The position numbers and the translations under genes were made by a program. A DNA stretch of 64,000 bases from Holophagaceae bacterium. Its GTDB lineage: Bacteria; Acidobacteriota; Holophagae; Holophagales; Holophagaceae. Shown here piece after piece: positions 17,724 through 25,695 of the stretch. The stretch covers positions 23,230 to 87,229 of the forward strand of contig JADJVL010000013.1 of assembly GCA_016710635.1 (NCBI GenBank), read 5' to 3'. The notes beneath the pieces were generated by a model. The model searched no databases. It saw only the letters and a program-made list of their open reading frames with translations, and was not told where the DNA came from. Positions within the stretch are counted from its first letter, which is position 1, and each line of letters begins with the position of its first letter.

Positions 17724-18872
17724 TTAAGTCTTGGGTTTAAGGAGGACCGACCGGCCCCGCCAGGTGTTCCGGCCCCGCAGCCGGTCCAGGAAGGCCCAGG
17801 CCATGCCCCAGACCAGCACCGGACCGTTCAGCGGCCACAGCACCCACAGGGCATCCATGGGCCGGCCCGTGATCCGCTGCGCCACGTCGCCCATCAGGGC
17901 CGCCGTCACCAGGAGCAGGGCCAGGCCGAGCCAGGGAAAGCCGGCCCACGCCAGCAGGAGGGGACCCGCGTGGTGGACGAGGAAGCCCGGGATGAGCAGG
18001 GGCAGCAGCCACCATCCGGGCAGGGCGGCGGTGTTCTTGCGCAGGCCCCTGACCAGGTCCAGGAGGCCGTGGTACATCCGCAGGTGCAGCATGGGCCCGC
18101 CCAGGGCGAGGCGGTTGGTGAAGCCCGCCCGCTTCACCCGCCGGGCCAGCATCATGTCGTCCACCGCCTCCAGGGGCGCCCCCGCATGGCCGTCCACGGC
18201 GTCGTAGGCGGCGCGGCGCACGAGCGTGAACGCACCGATGCCGGCGAAGGCGAAGCTGCCGGGCTCCGGGACCCGGTGGGGCGGCACCAGGATGAGAAAG
18301 CCCGGCGTCGCGAGGCCAACGAAGAGCCGCTCCACTGGCGATACCGCGTCCGCGGCGAAGAGGAGGGCGAGGATGTCCGCGGGGTGTTCGTCCAGGAAGG
18401 CGAAGGCCCGCCGCAACAGGTCGGGGCTGGCCTGCACGTCGGCGTCGGCGAAGAGGAGCCAGTCGGCGGCGAGGGCTTCCGGCGTCCGCGTGGCGAGGTG
18501 AAGGGCGTGGTTCTTGCCGAGCCAGCCCGGCGGCAGGTCGTCGTTGCGCAGGACGCGGAGCCGAGCGGCCCCCGGCGTGCGCAGGGGATCCGCCTTGGCC
18601 GCGAGAATTTCGGAGGTGCCGTCCGTGGAGCCGTCGTCCACCACGACGATGGCCAGCTCCGGATAGTCCTGGGCCAGCCAGGACTCGAGGGCGGGACCGA
18701 TCTCGCCGGCCTCGTCCCGGGCGGGGATGCAGAGGCAGACCCGGCCCTGCGAGGCCAGCCCGGGTGGCGCCTCCGGCAACCGGGGCAGCCGGGCGAAGTG
18801 GTGGCGCAGCACCGCGAGGCTCCCCAGGATGGAGAGGCCGCTGAGGGCGGAGGCGAGGTCCAGGAGGCGCAT
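17724..18872 (-). CDS. membrane-anchored GT2 glycosyltransferase (HpnB/CrtQ-like)
   Basis: A 382-residue enzyme; the start is taken at MRLLDLASALSGLS, giving one N-terminal membrane helix. The catalytic domain has CIPARDEAGEIGPAL, VVVDDGSTDGTSEI, the LPPGWLGKNHAL segment typical of hopanoid- or carotenoid-associated GT2 enzymes, FADADV as the DxD metal site, and EAVDDMMLARRVKRAG as the acceptor region. Three or four helices follow at the C-terminus (LPLLIPGFLVHHAGPLLLAW and further). No hopanoid or carotenoid genes are in view, so the lipid acceptor is only suggested by family. It is divergent from the ankyrin gene to its right. Confidence 0.75.
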   Translation of the reverse strand: MRLLDLASALSGLSILGSLAVLRHHFARLPRLPEAPPGLASQGRVCLCIPARDEAGEIGPALESWLAQDYPELAIVVVDDGSTDGTSEILAAKADPLRTPGAARLRVLRNDDLPPGWLGKNHALHLATRTPEALAADWLLFADADVQASPDLLRRAFAFLDEHPADILALLFAADAVSPVERLFVGLATPGFLILVPPHRVPEPGSFAFAGIGAFTLVRRAAYDAVDGHAGAPLEAVDDMMLARRVKRAGFTNRLALGGPMLHLRMYHGLLDLVRGLRKNTAALPGWWLLPLLIPGFLVHHAGPLLLAWAGFPWLGLALLLVTAALMGDVAQRITGRPMDALWVLWPLNGPVLVWGMAWAFLDRLRGRNTWRGRSVLLKPKT

Positions 18873-18939
18873 CCCGCCATTCTTGCCGCATCCCGGGGCC
18901 CGGCACGACCCCAGGGACCGCGGGGTGCCACAATGGGGC

Positions 18940-19962
18940 ATGGGCCGTCACCGCCTTCCCCTCGTCCTCGTCGCATTGGGCACCCTGCACCTTCCGGCGA
19001 AACCCGGCGGCGTGAAGCCCGTCGCGAGGCGCCGGGCCGTGCCCGCCCCAGCCCGGACCGTGGTCCCGACTTCCCTGCACGCCGCCGTCGCCGCCAAGGA
19101 CGCGGAGCTGGTGCGGTTCCTTCTCCAGGGCCGGGCCTCCCTGGAAGCCCGGGACGGTTCCGGCGAAACCCCGCTGATGACCGCCATCCGCACCGGCGAC
19201 CCCCTGCTGGTGGACCTCCTGCTGGACGCCGGGTCCAGCCTGCAGGTGCGCGACAGCTCGGGCTTCTCGCCCCTCTTCCTCGCCATCCTCCTCGGCGAGA
19301 AGGACATCGCGATGACCCTCATGCGTCGCGGCGCCAACCTGCATGAGCGGGATGCGGACGGACGCACCTTCCTCCACCGCATGCGCGCTTCCCTGAAGGG
19401 CATGAAGCTGCTGCTGGACCTGGGCTGCGACGTGAACGCGGCGGACGCCGGCGGCCGCACCGCCCTCTACGCGGCGGTGCAGGACCTGGTGATCCCCGAG
19501 ATCCCCAAGCTGCTGCTGGAGAAGGGCGCCGATCCCAACCGGAGCGACGCCAAGGGCGTGACACCCCTCATGCGCGCCGCCGAGCGGTCCCGCATCATGG
19601 CGACCTACGACCCTTCCCTGATGGAGATGCTCCTCGCCGCCGGAGCCGACCCCCATCGCCGGGACGCCGCCGGGCGCACCGCCCTGCACTGGACCCTCGC
19701 GGGGCAGGCCTGCCCCGCCCGCCGCGAGACCCTGGCCTTCCTCCTCACCCGGGGCAACCTGGACGCCGACCGCGCCCTGCCCGACGGGACCACGCCGCTC
19801 ATGCTCGCCGCCCGCCTCGAGGACCCGGCGGCCCTCCAGTGGCTGCTGGCCGCGGGCGCCGATCCCCTGCGGGCCGACCTCCGGGGACGCACCGCCCTGG
19901 ACATCGCCCGGAAGGGCCGCAGCGCCACCTGCGTGACCCTGCTGGAATCCCAGCGGAACTGA
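18940..19962 (+). CDS. secreted ankyrin-repeat protein
   Basis: A 340-residue protein starting MGRHRLPLVLVALGTLHLPA, a signal peptide; an upstream in-frame ATG would run into the divergent gene. From about residue 45 it is a continuous stack of eight or so ankyrin repeats (LHAAVAAKDAELVRFLLQ, GETPLMTAIRTGDPLLVDLLL, GRTALYAAVQ, GVTPLMRAAERS, GTTPLMLAAR). Export suggests a periplasmic binding or inhibitor scaffold. No enzyme partner is adjacent, and the target is unknown. Confidence 0.8.
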   Translation: MGRHRLPLVLVALGTLHLPAKPGGVKPVARRRAVPAPARTVVPTSLHAAVAAKDAELVRFLLQGRASLEARDGSGETPLMTAIRTGDPLLVDLLLDAGSSLQVRDSSGFSPLFLAILLGEKDIAMTLMRRGANLHERDADGRTFLHRMRASLKGMKLLLDLGCDVNAADAGGRTALYAAVQDLVIPEIPKLLLEKGADPNRSDAKGVTPLMRAAERSRIMATYDPSLMEMLLAAGADPHRRDAAGRTALHWTLAGQACPARRETLAFLLTRGNLDADRALPDGTTPLMLAARLEDPAALQWLLAAGADPLRADLRGRTALDIARKGRSATCVTLLESQRN

Positions 19963-19983
19963 AGTGGGCCCGGGCGCGGCGCC

Positions 19984-20850
19984 CTAGTAGCCGTACTTCC
20001 CCACCAGGAGCCGCAGCTTTTCGCGGGTCTCCGCGGGCACCTTGTCCGGCGGCGTGACGAGGGCGGTGGCCAGGGCATGCCGGGCGGGCTCGTGCTCCGG
20101 CGGGCCGCCGGCCAGATCCCCCACCACCCGGCGCAGCAGCTCCTGGGCCTTGCCCACGTTGGCCGCCATCATCGCCATGATGTCGCTGCCGACGGCGCCC
20201 TCCTCCTCGTCCCGCCAGGCGTCCCAGTCGGTGACCAGGGCGATGGTGGCGAAGACCAGTTCGGCTTCCCGGGCCAGCTTGGCTTCGGTGGCCTGGGTCA
20301 TGCCGATGAGGTCGGCGCCCCAGGAGCGGTGCAGGCGGCTTTCCGCCCGGGTGCTGAACTGGGGGCCTTCCATGTTCACGTAGGTGCCGCCGTCCTCAAT
20401 GGGCAGCAGCAGGCGCTTGCCGGCGGCCAGGAGCTTCTCCCGCAGCCACGCCGAGGTCGGATCCGCGTAGTTCACGTGGCCCACCAGCCCGTTCCCGAAG
20501 AAGGTCGAGGCGCGGAGGTGGGTCCTGTCGATGAACTGGTCCGGCAGGCGCAGGGTGCCGGGCTCGTGGCGCTCCTGCAGGGTGCCCACGGCGCTCACGG
20601 AGAGGAGGATCTCGCAACCCGCCGCCTTCATGGCCCAGACATTGGCGCGGTAGTTCACTTCCGAGGGCGTGAAGCGATGCCCCAGCCCGTGCCGGGAGAG
20701 GAAGACCACGGGCACGCCTTCCAGGGTGCCGAAGATCAACGGATCGGAAGTCTCGCCGAAGGGCGTGGGGATCCGCCGCGCGGCGGTGTCGCGGACCCCG
20801 GCCATGGCGTAGAGGCCGCTGCCGCCGAAGATGCCGATGGGTGCGGGCAT
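19984..20850 (-). CDS. mtnP: S-methyl-5'-thioadenosine phosphorylase family protein
   Basis: A 288-residue member of the PNP/MTAP phosphorylase family, cleaving the N-glycosidic bond of methylthioadenosine (or a related purine nucleoside) with phosphate in the methionine salvage pathway. Seen: IGIFGGSGLYAM at the start (phosphate loop), RHGLGHRFTPSEVNYRAN, SAVGTL, YVNMEGPQFSTRAES, and TDWDAW, whose two Asp residues favour 6-aminopurines. Length matches the family. Methylthioinosine or another purine as substrate cannot be excluded. It ends 22 bases from the convergent ankyrin gene. Confidence 0.9.
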   Translation of the reverse strand: MPAPIGIFGGSGLYAMAGVRDTAARRIPTPFGETSDPLIFGTLEGVPVVFLSRHGLGHRFTPSEVNYRANVWAMKAAGCEILLSVSAVGTLQERHEPGTLRLPDQFIDRTHLRASTFFGNGLVGHVNYADPTSAWLREKLLAAGKRLLLPIEDGGTYVNMEGPQFSTRAESRLHRSWGADLIGMTQATEAKLAREAELVFATIALVTDWDAWRDEEEGAVGSDIMAMMAANVGKAQELLRRVVGDLAGGPPEHEPARHALATALVTPPDKVPAETREKLRLLVGKYGY

Positions 20851-20897
20851 GGATCACCGTGGGAAGGTGATCAGCACACCACGAAGTGGGGCTGCGA

Positions 20898-21584
20898 TCA
20901 ACGCGGCGCGCCGTACCAGTCCGCCAGGCGCGCCGGAGGGACGCCCAGACGGTAGAGGGCCGGGAAGGCGTTCATGCAGACAAAGGCCTTCAGGAAGCCG
21001 GCCTCGAAGCGCCGGGCGGAAACGCGCAGCTCCTCGGGGCGGGTGTGCACGGCCCCGAGGGTGCGCAGCCTCGCCGCGAGGCCCAGCTCCTCCATCAGGG
21101 GCTCGTCCGGGTAGCCGTCCACCGCCCGGAAGTCCCGGGTCCGGCAGAAGAGTCCCTGATCGCCGTAGGGCCAGGCGGTGCGCCGGGAGCGCAGGTCCGC
21201 CAGCCTCAGCACCCGCGCCTTCCAGGTGCCGGCCCAGCGTTCCGCCGCGTGCCGGACCCGGAAGGCTCCCAGGGCGATGGAGGCCTCCCCCAGGGTGCCG
21301 CGGATCAGCGCGCCGACCCCTGGGGGAACCGCGGCGTCCGCGTGCAGGAAGAAGAGGATGTCGCCCCGGGCCGCGGCGGCCCCGGCATTCATCTGCGGAC
21401 CCCGGCCCCTGGGCCCGCGGAGCACCCGCGCCCCCGCCGCGGCGGCCAGGTCCACGGTGGCGTCCAGGCTGCCGCCATCCACCACGATCAGCTCCCAGGC
21501 GCCGGGCTGTTCCCGGAACTGCCCCAGGCAGGCTTCGATGCGCGCGGCCTCGTCGAGGGCGGGGATGATGACGGAAACGAGCAT
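20898..21584 (-). CDS. TIGR04283-type (arsenosugar biosynthesis-associated) glycosyltransferase
   Basis: A 228-residue GT2 enzyme with VSVIIPALDEAARI, LIVVDGGSLDAT, GRGPQMNAGAAAARG and FFLHADAAVP (metal site), then WPYGDQGLFCRTRDFRAVDG and EELGLAARLR, the signature string of the TIGR04283 family. These are found with a TIGR04282 partner, present here at 23801. The arsenosugar name is family-level annotation; no arsenic methyltransferase or arsS is visible, so a different product is quite possible. The next gene ends six bases upstream, consistent with one transcript of three genes. Confidence 0.85.
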   Translation of the reverse strand: MLVSVIIPALDEAARIEACLGQFREQPGAWELIVVDGGSLDATVDLAAAAGARVLRGPRGRGPQMNAGAAAARGDILFFLHADAAVPPGVGALIRGTLGEASIALGAFRVRHAAERWAGTWKARVLRLADLRSRRTAWPYGDQGLFCRTRDFRAVDGYPDEPLMEELGLAARLRTLGAVHTRPEELRVSARRFEAGFLKAFVCMNAFPALYRLGVPPARLADWYGAPR

Positions 21585-21590
21585 GCGGCC

Positions 21591-23102
21591 TCAGCGGAAG
21601 AGGGCGAAGTACCGCCGGAACAGGGCCGCCAGCCCGGGGCTGAGGCGCGTCTTCATGTAGGCGCCGCCCAGGCGCTTGAAGCCTTCCGCCAGCGTCGGAT
21701 AGGGGTGGATGATGGCGTCGAGGGCCGCCAGCCGACCGGATGTGGCCATGAAGACGGCGGCCTCCCCGGCGAGATCCCCGGCGTGGGGGCCCACGAGGGT
21801 GAAGCCCAGAACGCGGTCCGTGCCCCGCTTCACCACGGCCTGGAGAAAGCCCGTCGCGCCCTCCACCGCGCCCCGGTCCGTATCGGCGAAGTCGATCCGG
21901 AACGCGTCCACGGCGAGGCCCCGGGCCTCCGCCTCCGCCTTCGTGAGACCGATCTGCGCCACTTCCGGATCCGTGTAGGTGCAGCGGGGCACCACGAGCT
22001 CGCCGGCCCGGCCGCGGCCGAAGAAGAAGGCATTGCGCAGCACGAGCCGCGCGTGGGCATCCGCGGCGTGGGTGAACTGGTAGCCGCCCGCCGCGTCCCC
22101 GGCGGCGTAGATGCGCGGATTCGTCGTGCGCAGGCGCGGGTCCAGCTTCAGCTTCCCGGCCTCCAGGTCGATGCCGGCGGCGTCGAGGCCCAGGCCTTCG
22201 AGGTTCAGCGTCCGGCCCGTGGCCACCAGGAGGAGGTCGCCGCGGACTTCGCGGACTTCGCGGTCTTCGCCATCAAGCCTGAATGCGACGACCCGCTGGC
22301 CGTCCTGGAGGCGCACCGAGGTGGCCTCGGCGCCTTCGAGCAGGTGGATGCCTTCCTCGAGGAAGGCCTGCCGCAGCAGGGCCGCGGCGTCCCCGTCCTC
22401 CCGGGGCAGCAGCCTTGGGCGCGCGAGGACCGTGACCTCGGAACCCAGGCGCCGGAAGGCCTGGGCCAGCTCGCAGCCGATGGGTCCGCCGCCCACCACC
22501 ACGAGGCTGCGGGGCAGTTCCACGAGGCCGAAGATCGTTTCGTTGGTGTGGAATCCGGCCTCCTGGAGCCCGGGAAGGTCCGGCACCGTGGCCCGGCCGC
22601 CGGTGGCGACGAAGGCCTTCCGGAAGCGCAAGGAGGCACCGCCCACGGCCACCGTGTCGCGCCCGGTGAAGCGGCCCTCGCCGAGGAAGACGTCCACGCC
22701 GAGACTTCGGAAGCGTTCGGCGCTGTCCTGTGGGGCGAGGTCCGCGCGCACCTCCCGCAGGCGCGCCATGAGGGCGGGAAAGTCCACGGTGACCTCGGCG
22801 TGGACGCCGAAGCGGCCGGCGGCGCGGGCCTCGTGGGCAGCCCGGGCGGCGGCGAGGAGGGCCTTGCTGGGGACGCAGCCGGCGATGAGGCAGTCGCCCC
22901 CCAGGAGCCCCTTCTCCACCAGCGCCACCTTCGCGCCCAGCCCCGCGGCCCCCGCCGCCGCCACGAGCCCCGCGGGCCCACCGCCGAGCACCACCAGATC
23001 GTACTTCGGCTGGGGCGCGGGGTTCGTCCAGTCTTCGGGCGCCACCAGCCTGCGCAGCCGGATGTCGCTGGCATCGCCGGGCACGAGACCCGCCGCGCTC
23101 AC
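21591..23102 (-). CDS. mercuric-reductase-like FAD/NAD(P)H disulfide oxidoreductase
   Basis: A 503-residue class I pyridine nucleotide-disulfide oxidoreductase. The start is a GTG overlapping the TVP38-type gene stop (GTGA); the frame remains open much further but only antisense-like. Seen: FAD motif LVVLGGGPAGLVAAAGAAG, redox pair in GGDCLIAGCVPSK (C-x4-C), NAD(P) motif VVVGGGPIGCELAQ, IYAAGDAAG, and a dimerisation domain ending with HPYPTLAEGFK. It lacks an N-terminal mercury-binding HMA domain, and no C-terminal vicinal cysteines are seen, so mercury reduction is unlikely. The TVP38 plus reductase pair is a recurring bacterial gene couple of unknown purpose. Confidence 0.88.
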   Translation of the reverse strand: MSAAGLVPGDASDIRLRRLVAPEDWTNPAPQPKYDLVVLGGGPAGLVAAAGAAGLGAKVALVEKGLLGGDCLIAGCVPSKALLAAARAAHEARAAGRFGVHAEVTVDFPALMARLREVRADLAPQDSAERFRSLGVDVFLGEGRFTGRDTVAVGGASLRFRKAFVATGGRATVPDLPGLQEAGFHTNETIFGLVELPRSLVVVGGGPIGCELAQAFRRLGSEVTVLARPRLLPREDGDAAALLRQAFLEEGIHLLEGAEATSVRLQDGQRVVAFRLDGEDREVREVRGDLLLVATGRTLNLEGLGLDAAGIDLEAGKLKLDPRLRTTNPRIYAAGDAAGGYQFTHAADAHARLVLRNAFFFGRGRAGELVVPRCTYTDPEVAQIGLTKAEAEARGLAVDAFRIDFADTDRGAVEGATGFLQAVVKRGTDRVLGFTLVGPHAGDLAGEAAVFMATSGRLAALDAIIHPYPTLAEGFKRLGGAYMKTRLSPGLAALFRRYFALFR

Positions 23103-23788
23103 GGGGCCTCCGCCGAGTCGGCGAAGGATTTCGCCAACGCCTTCCGCGCCAGCAGGCCCACCCGCCAGGTCACCGCCAGCGTCGCTCCCAGGGCGAGGAA
23201 GAGCAGCCACCGCGGCATGGCCACCTTGGCGCCCAGGCCCGCCACCGAGCCCAGGGCCGAGCCCGCGCTGACGAAGAGGAAGGTGGCCGGGAGCATGGCC
23301 AGGAAACTGGCGAGGACATAGGGCCCCAGGGCGATGCCCGTGGTGCCAAGGGCATAGTTCAGCAGGTTGAAAGGAATGAGCGGCGACAGGCGGAGCAGGG
23401 CCACGAGCCGCCAGCCTTCCTTCGCCACGGCGCCGTCCAGGGCGGCGAGGCGGGGGCTCGCCGCCAGCTTCGCCGTCACGCTGCGCCTCAGCACCGTGCG
23501 GCCCAGCAGGAAGGCCGCCGTCGCCCCCGCCACGCTGCTGGGGCTCATGAGGAGCGTGCCCAGGACGGGCCCGTAGATGATCCCGGCGACGAGGGTCATG
23601 GGCAGGGCCGGCAGGGCCAGCACCGTCGCCAGGACGTAGATCAGGAAGAAGGCCGCCGCGCCCACCCAGCCGGCCCCCTGGACCCACAGGGCGAAGGCCT
23701 TCACCCAGGCCAGGACGGGGAGAAAGAAGCCCGCCACGAAGAGACCGGCGAGGCAACCGAGGAAGAGCAGGACTTTGGCGCGGGACAT
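23099..23788 (-). CDS. TVP38/TMEM64 (DedA-like) membrane protein
   Basis: A 229-residue integral membrane protein with about five or six helices. It has the SNARE-associated/VTT domain signature: ALPALPMTLVAGIIYGPVLGTLL followed by the re-entrant F/LR-x-SPLIPFNLLNYALG segment with its conserved arginine and proline. The family is implicated in lipid scrambling or transport. It is translationally coupled to the reductase that follows and divergent, 12 bases apart, from the glycosyltransferase at 23801. Confidence 0.88.
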   Translation of the reverse strand: MSRAKVLLFLGCLAGLFVAGFFLPVLAWVKAFALWVQGAGWVGAAAFFLIYVLATVLALPALPMTLVAGIIYGPVLGTLLMSPSSVAGATAAFLLGRTVLRRSVTAKLAASPRLAALDGAVAKEGWRLVALLRLSPLIPFNLLNYALGTTGIALGPYVLASFLAMLPATFLFVSAGSALGSVAGLGAKVAMPRWLLFLALGATLAVTWRVGLLARKALAKSFADSAEAP

Positions 23789-23800
23789 GGGAGGATCTCG

Positions 23801-24451
23801 ATGATGACCGATTCCCTGCTCATCGTCTTCGCGAAGGCCCCGGCGCCAGGGCGCGTGAAGACGCGGCTGGCGGCCGAGTTCGGCGAGGACCGGGCCGCGG
23901 AAATCTATCGGGCCCTGGCGGAAGCGGCCTGGTCAACCTGCCGCACGGCCCAGGCCGCCCTGCCCTGCGCCCTCTGGCTGTATGCCGATGCGGCTGGCGC
24001 CGAGGCCGCGATGGACGCCTGGCTCCCGGGCGCGGACGCCGTCCTGCCCCAGCCCACGGGGGACCTCGGAGCACGCATCGCGGAGGCCTTCCGCCTCGGC
24101 TTCGCCGCGGGCTTCCGCCGGGTGGCCATCGTGGGCACCGATGTGCCCGGCCTCCGGATCGAACTGTTCCGCTCGGCCTTCCTCGGCTCCGCCGAAGGCC
24201 ATGCCGCCCTCGGTCCCGCCGCGGATGGCGGCTTCTACCTGCTGGCCCTGGGAGCGGAGCAGACGGGGCTGTTCCGCGGCCTGCCCTGGAGCGCCCCGGA
24301 CACCGGCGCGGCCCTGCGGGCGCGCGGCGTGGCGCTGGGCCTCGCCTGGACCGAGCTGGAGACCCTGCGCGACATTGACACACCGGCGGACTGGGCCTGG
24401 TTTCGCGGAACTTCCTCAGGAGCGGCCATGGCTGCAAGACTCGGAGCATGA
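23801..24451 (+). CDS. TIGR04282-type (CofC-like) glycosyltransferase/nucleotidyltransferase
   Basis: A 216-residue protein with the nucleotide-binding start LLIVFAKAPAPGRVKTRLA typical of TIGR04282/CofC-like proteins, then GDLGARIAEAF, VAIVGTDVPGL and PAADGGFYLLAL, ending with ETLRDIDTPADWAWF. The family usually accompanies TIGR04283 proteins, and that partner is at 20898 on the other strand. Starting at Met1 or Met2 makes no difference to the domain. The stop overlaps the antiporter start by ATGA. The actual reaction is not known for this context. Confidence 0.85.
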   Translation: MMTDSLLIVFAKAPAPGRVKTRLAAEFGEDRAAEIYRALAEAAWSTCRTAQAALPCALWLYADAAGAEAAMDAWLPGADAVLPQPTGDLGARIAEAFRLGFAAGFRRVAIVGTDVPGLRIELFRSAFLGSAEGHAALGPAADGGFYLLALGAEQTGLFRGLPWSAPDTGAALRARGVALGLAWTELETLRDIDTPADWAWFRGTSSGAAMAARLGA

Positions 24452-25695
24452 CCGCCGCGCTTCTCATGTCCGATCCCCTGGGCGCGACCCTGGGCCTTCT
24501 GGCCCTGATGTGGCTCGCCGCCAAGCTGGGGGGCGAAGCGGCCCTCCGCCTGAAACTGCCACCGGTGGCCGGCGAGCTGGGCATGGGCCTCGCTTTAGCG
24601 GCCCTTGGCCGGGTCTTCCCCGCCCTGCCGGACGTGACGAAGTCCCCCGCCGCGGAACTGCTGGCCTACCTGGGCGTGGTGGTGCTCATGTTCGCCGTGG
24701 GCCTCGAAAGCACCGTGGCCCAGATGCTGAAGGTGGGCGCCGCCAGCTTCCGCGTGGCGGTGGTGGGCGTGGTGGCGCCCATGGCGGTGGGCCTCCTGGG
24801 CGCCTGGCTGCTGCTCCCCGCGGGCACGCCCTTCGCCGTGGACCTCTTCATCGGCGCCTGCCTCTGCGCCACCAGCATCGGCATCAGCGCCTCCGTACTG
24901 AAGGGTGCCGGCGCGGCGAAGTCCCCGGAGGGCCGCATCATCGTCGGCGCCGCGGTCCTCGATGACATCCTGGGCCTCCTCGTGCTCGTCCTGGTGTCGG
25001 GCCTGGTGGCCGCCGGTGGCACTGGCGCCGGCCTGCCCTTCCGGGAACTTGCGAAGACCTTCGGCCTCGCCCTGGGCTTCCTCGCCCTCGCCCTGACCCT
25101 CGGCCGCTTCGCCACGCCCCACCTCTTCGCCCTGGCCAACCGGCTCCGTAGCGAGCAGGTGCTCCTGCCCATCGGCCTCGGCTTCGCCTTCCTGCTGGCC
25201 TACCTGGGCAACCTGGCGGGACTGGCCACCATCGTCGGCGCCTACGCCGCCGGCCTGATCCTCGAGCCCGCCCACATCAAAGACCTGGAAGCCCGTGAAC
25301 TCCACAGCCTGGAGGAGCTGGTGCATCCCCTCGTGGTCACCCTCGCGCCACTGTTCTTCCTGCTCATGGGCGCGAAGGTGGATCCCGTGGCCCTCATGCA
25401 ACCGCGTACCCTGCTGCTGGGCGCCGTCCTCGCGATTCTGGGCGTTGCCGGCAAGCTGGTCTCTGGCTGGGCCGCCGGACGCGGGTTGCGCGCCGCCGTC
25501 ATCGGCTGGGGCATGGTGCCCCGGGGTGAAGTGGGACTCATCTTCGTGGCCACCGGCAGCGCGCTGACCCTGAACGGCGCGCCCCTCCTGAGTGCCGAGG
25601 TCCAGGCCGGCGTGGTGGCGGCGCTGCTGCTCACGACCCTCGCGGGGCCCGTGGGGCTGGGGTGGGTGCTCAGGCGTCGTGCGGCCGGACCTTAA
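24448..25695 (+). CDS. CPA2-family cation:proton antiporter
   Basis: A 415-residue inner-membrane protein with about 12 hydrophobic helices, of the Na+/H+ exchanger (KefB/NapA-like) fold. Characteristic strings are GVVVLMFAVGLESTV, CATSIGISASVLKGAG, VGAAVLDDILGLLVLVLVSG (paired Asp in the ion-binding helix) and GWGMVPRGEVGLIF near the end. It has no C-terminal RCK/TrkA-N domain, so it is a bare transporter module. It is coupled to the upstream glycosyltransferase by an ATGA overlap; the stop codon overlaps the convergent kinase gene stop by four bases. Confidence 0.9.
   Translation: MTAALLMSDPLGATLGLLALMWLAAKLGGEAALRLKLPPVAGELGMGLALAALGRVFPALPDVTKSPAAELLAYLGVVVLMFAVGLESTVAQMLKVGAASFRVAVVGVVAPMAVGLLGAWLLLPAGTPFAVDLFIGACLCATSIGISASVLKGAGAAKSPEGRIIVGAAVLDDILGLLVLVLVSGLVAAGGTGAGLPFRELAKTFGLALGFLALALTLGRFATPHLFALANRLRSEQVLLPIGLGFAFLLAYLGNLAGLATIVGAYAAGLILEPAHIKDLEARELHSLEELVHPLVVTLAPLFFLLMGAKVDPVALMQPRTLLLGAVLAILGVAGKLVSGWAAGRGLRAAVIGWGMVPRGEVGLIFVATGSALTLNGAPLLSAEVQAGVVAALLLTTLAGPVGLGWVLRRRAAGP

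Noticed and set aside
21591..23102. True mercuric reductase (merA)
   Set aside because: No HMA domain, C-terminal Cys pair, merR or mer transport genes.
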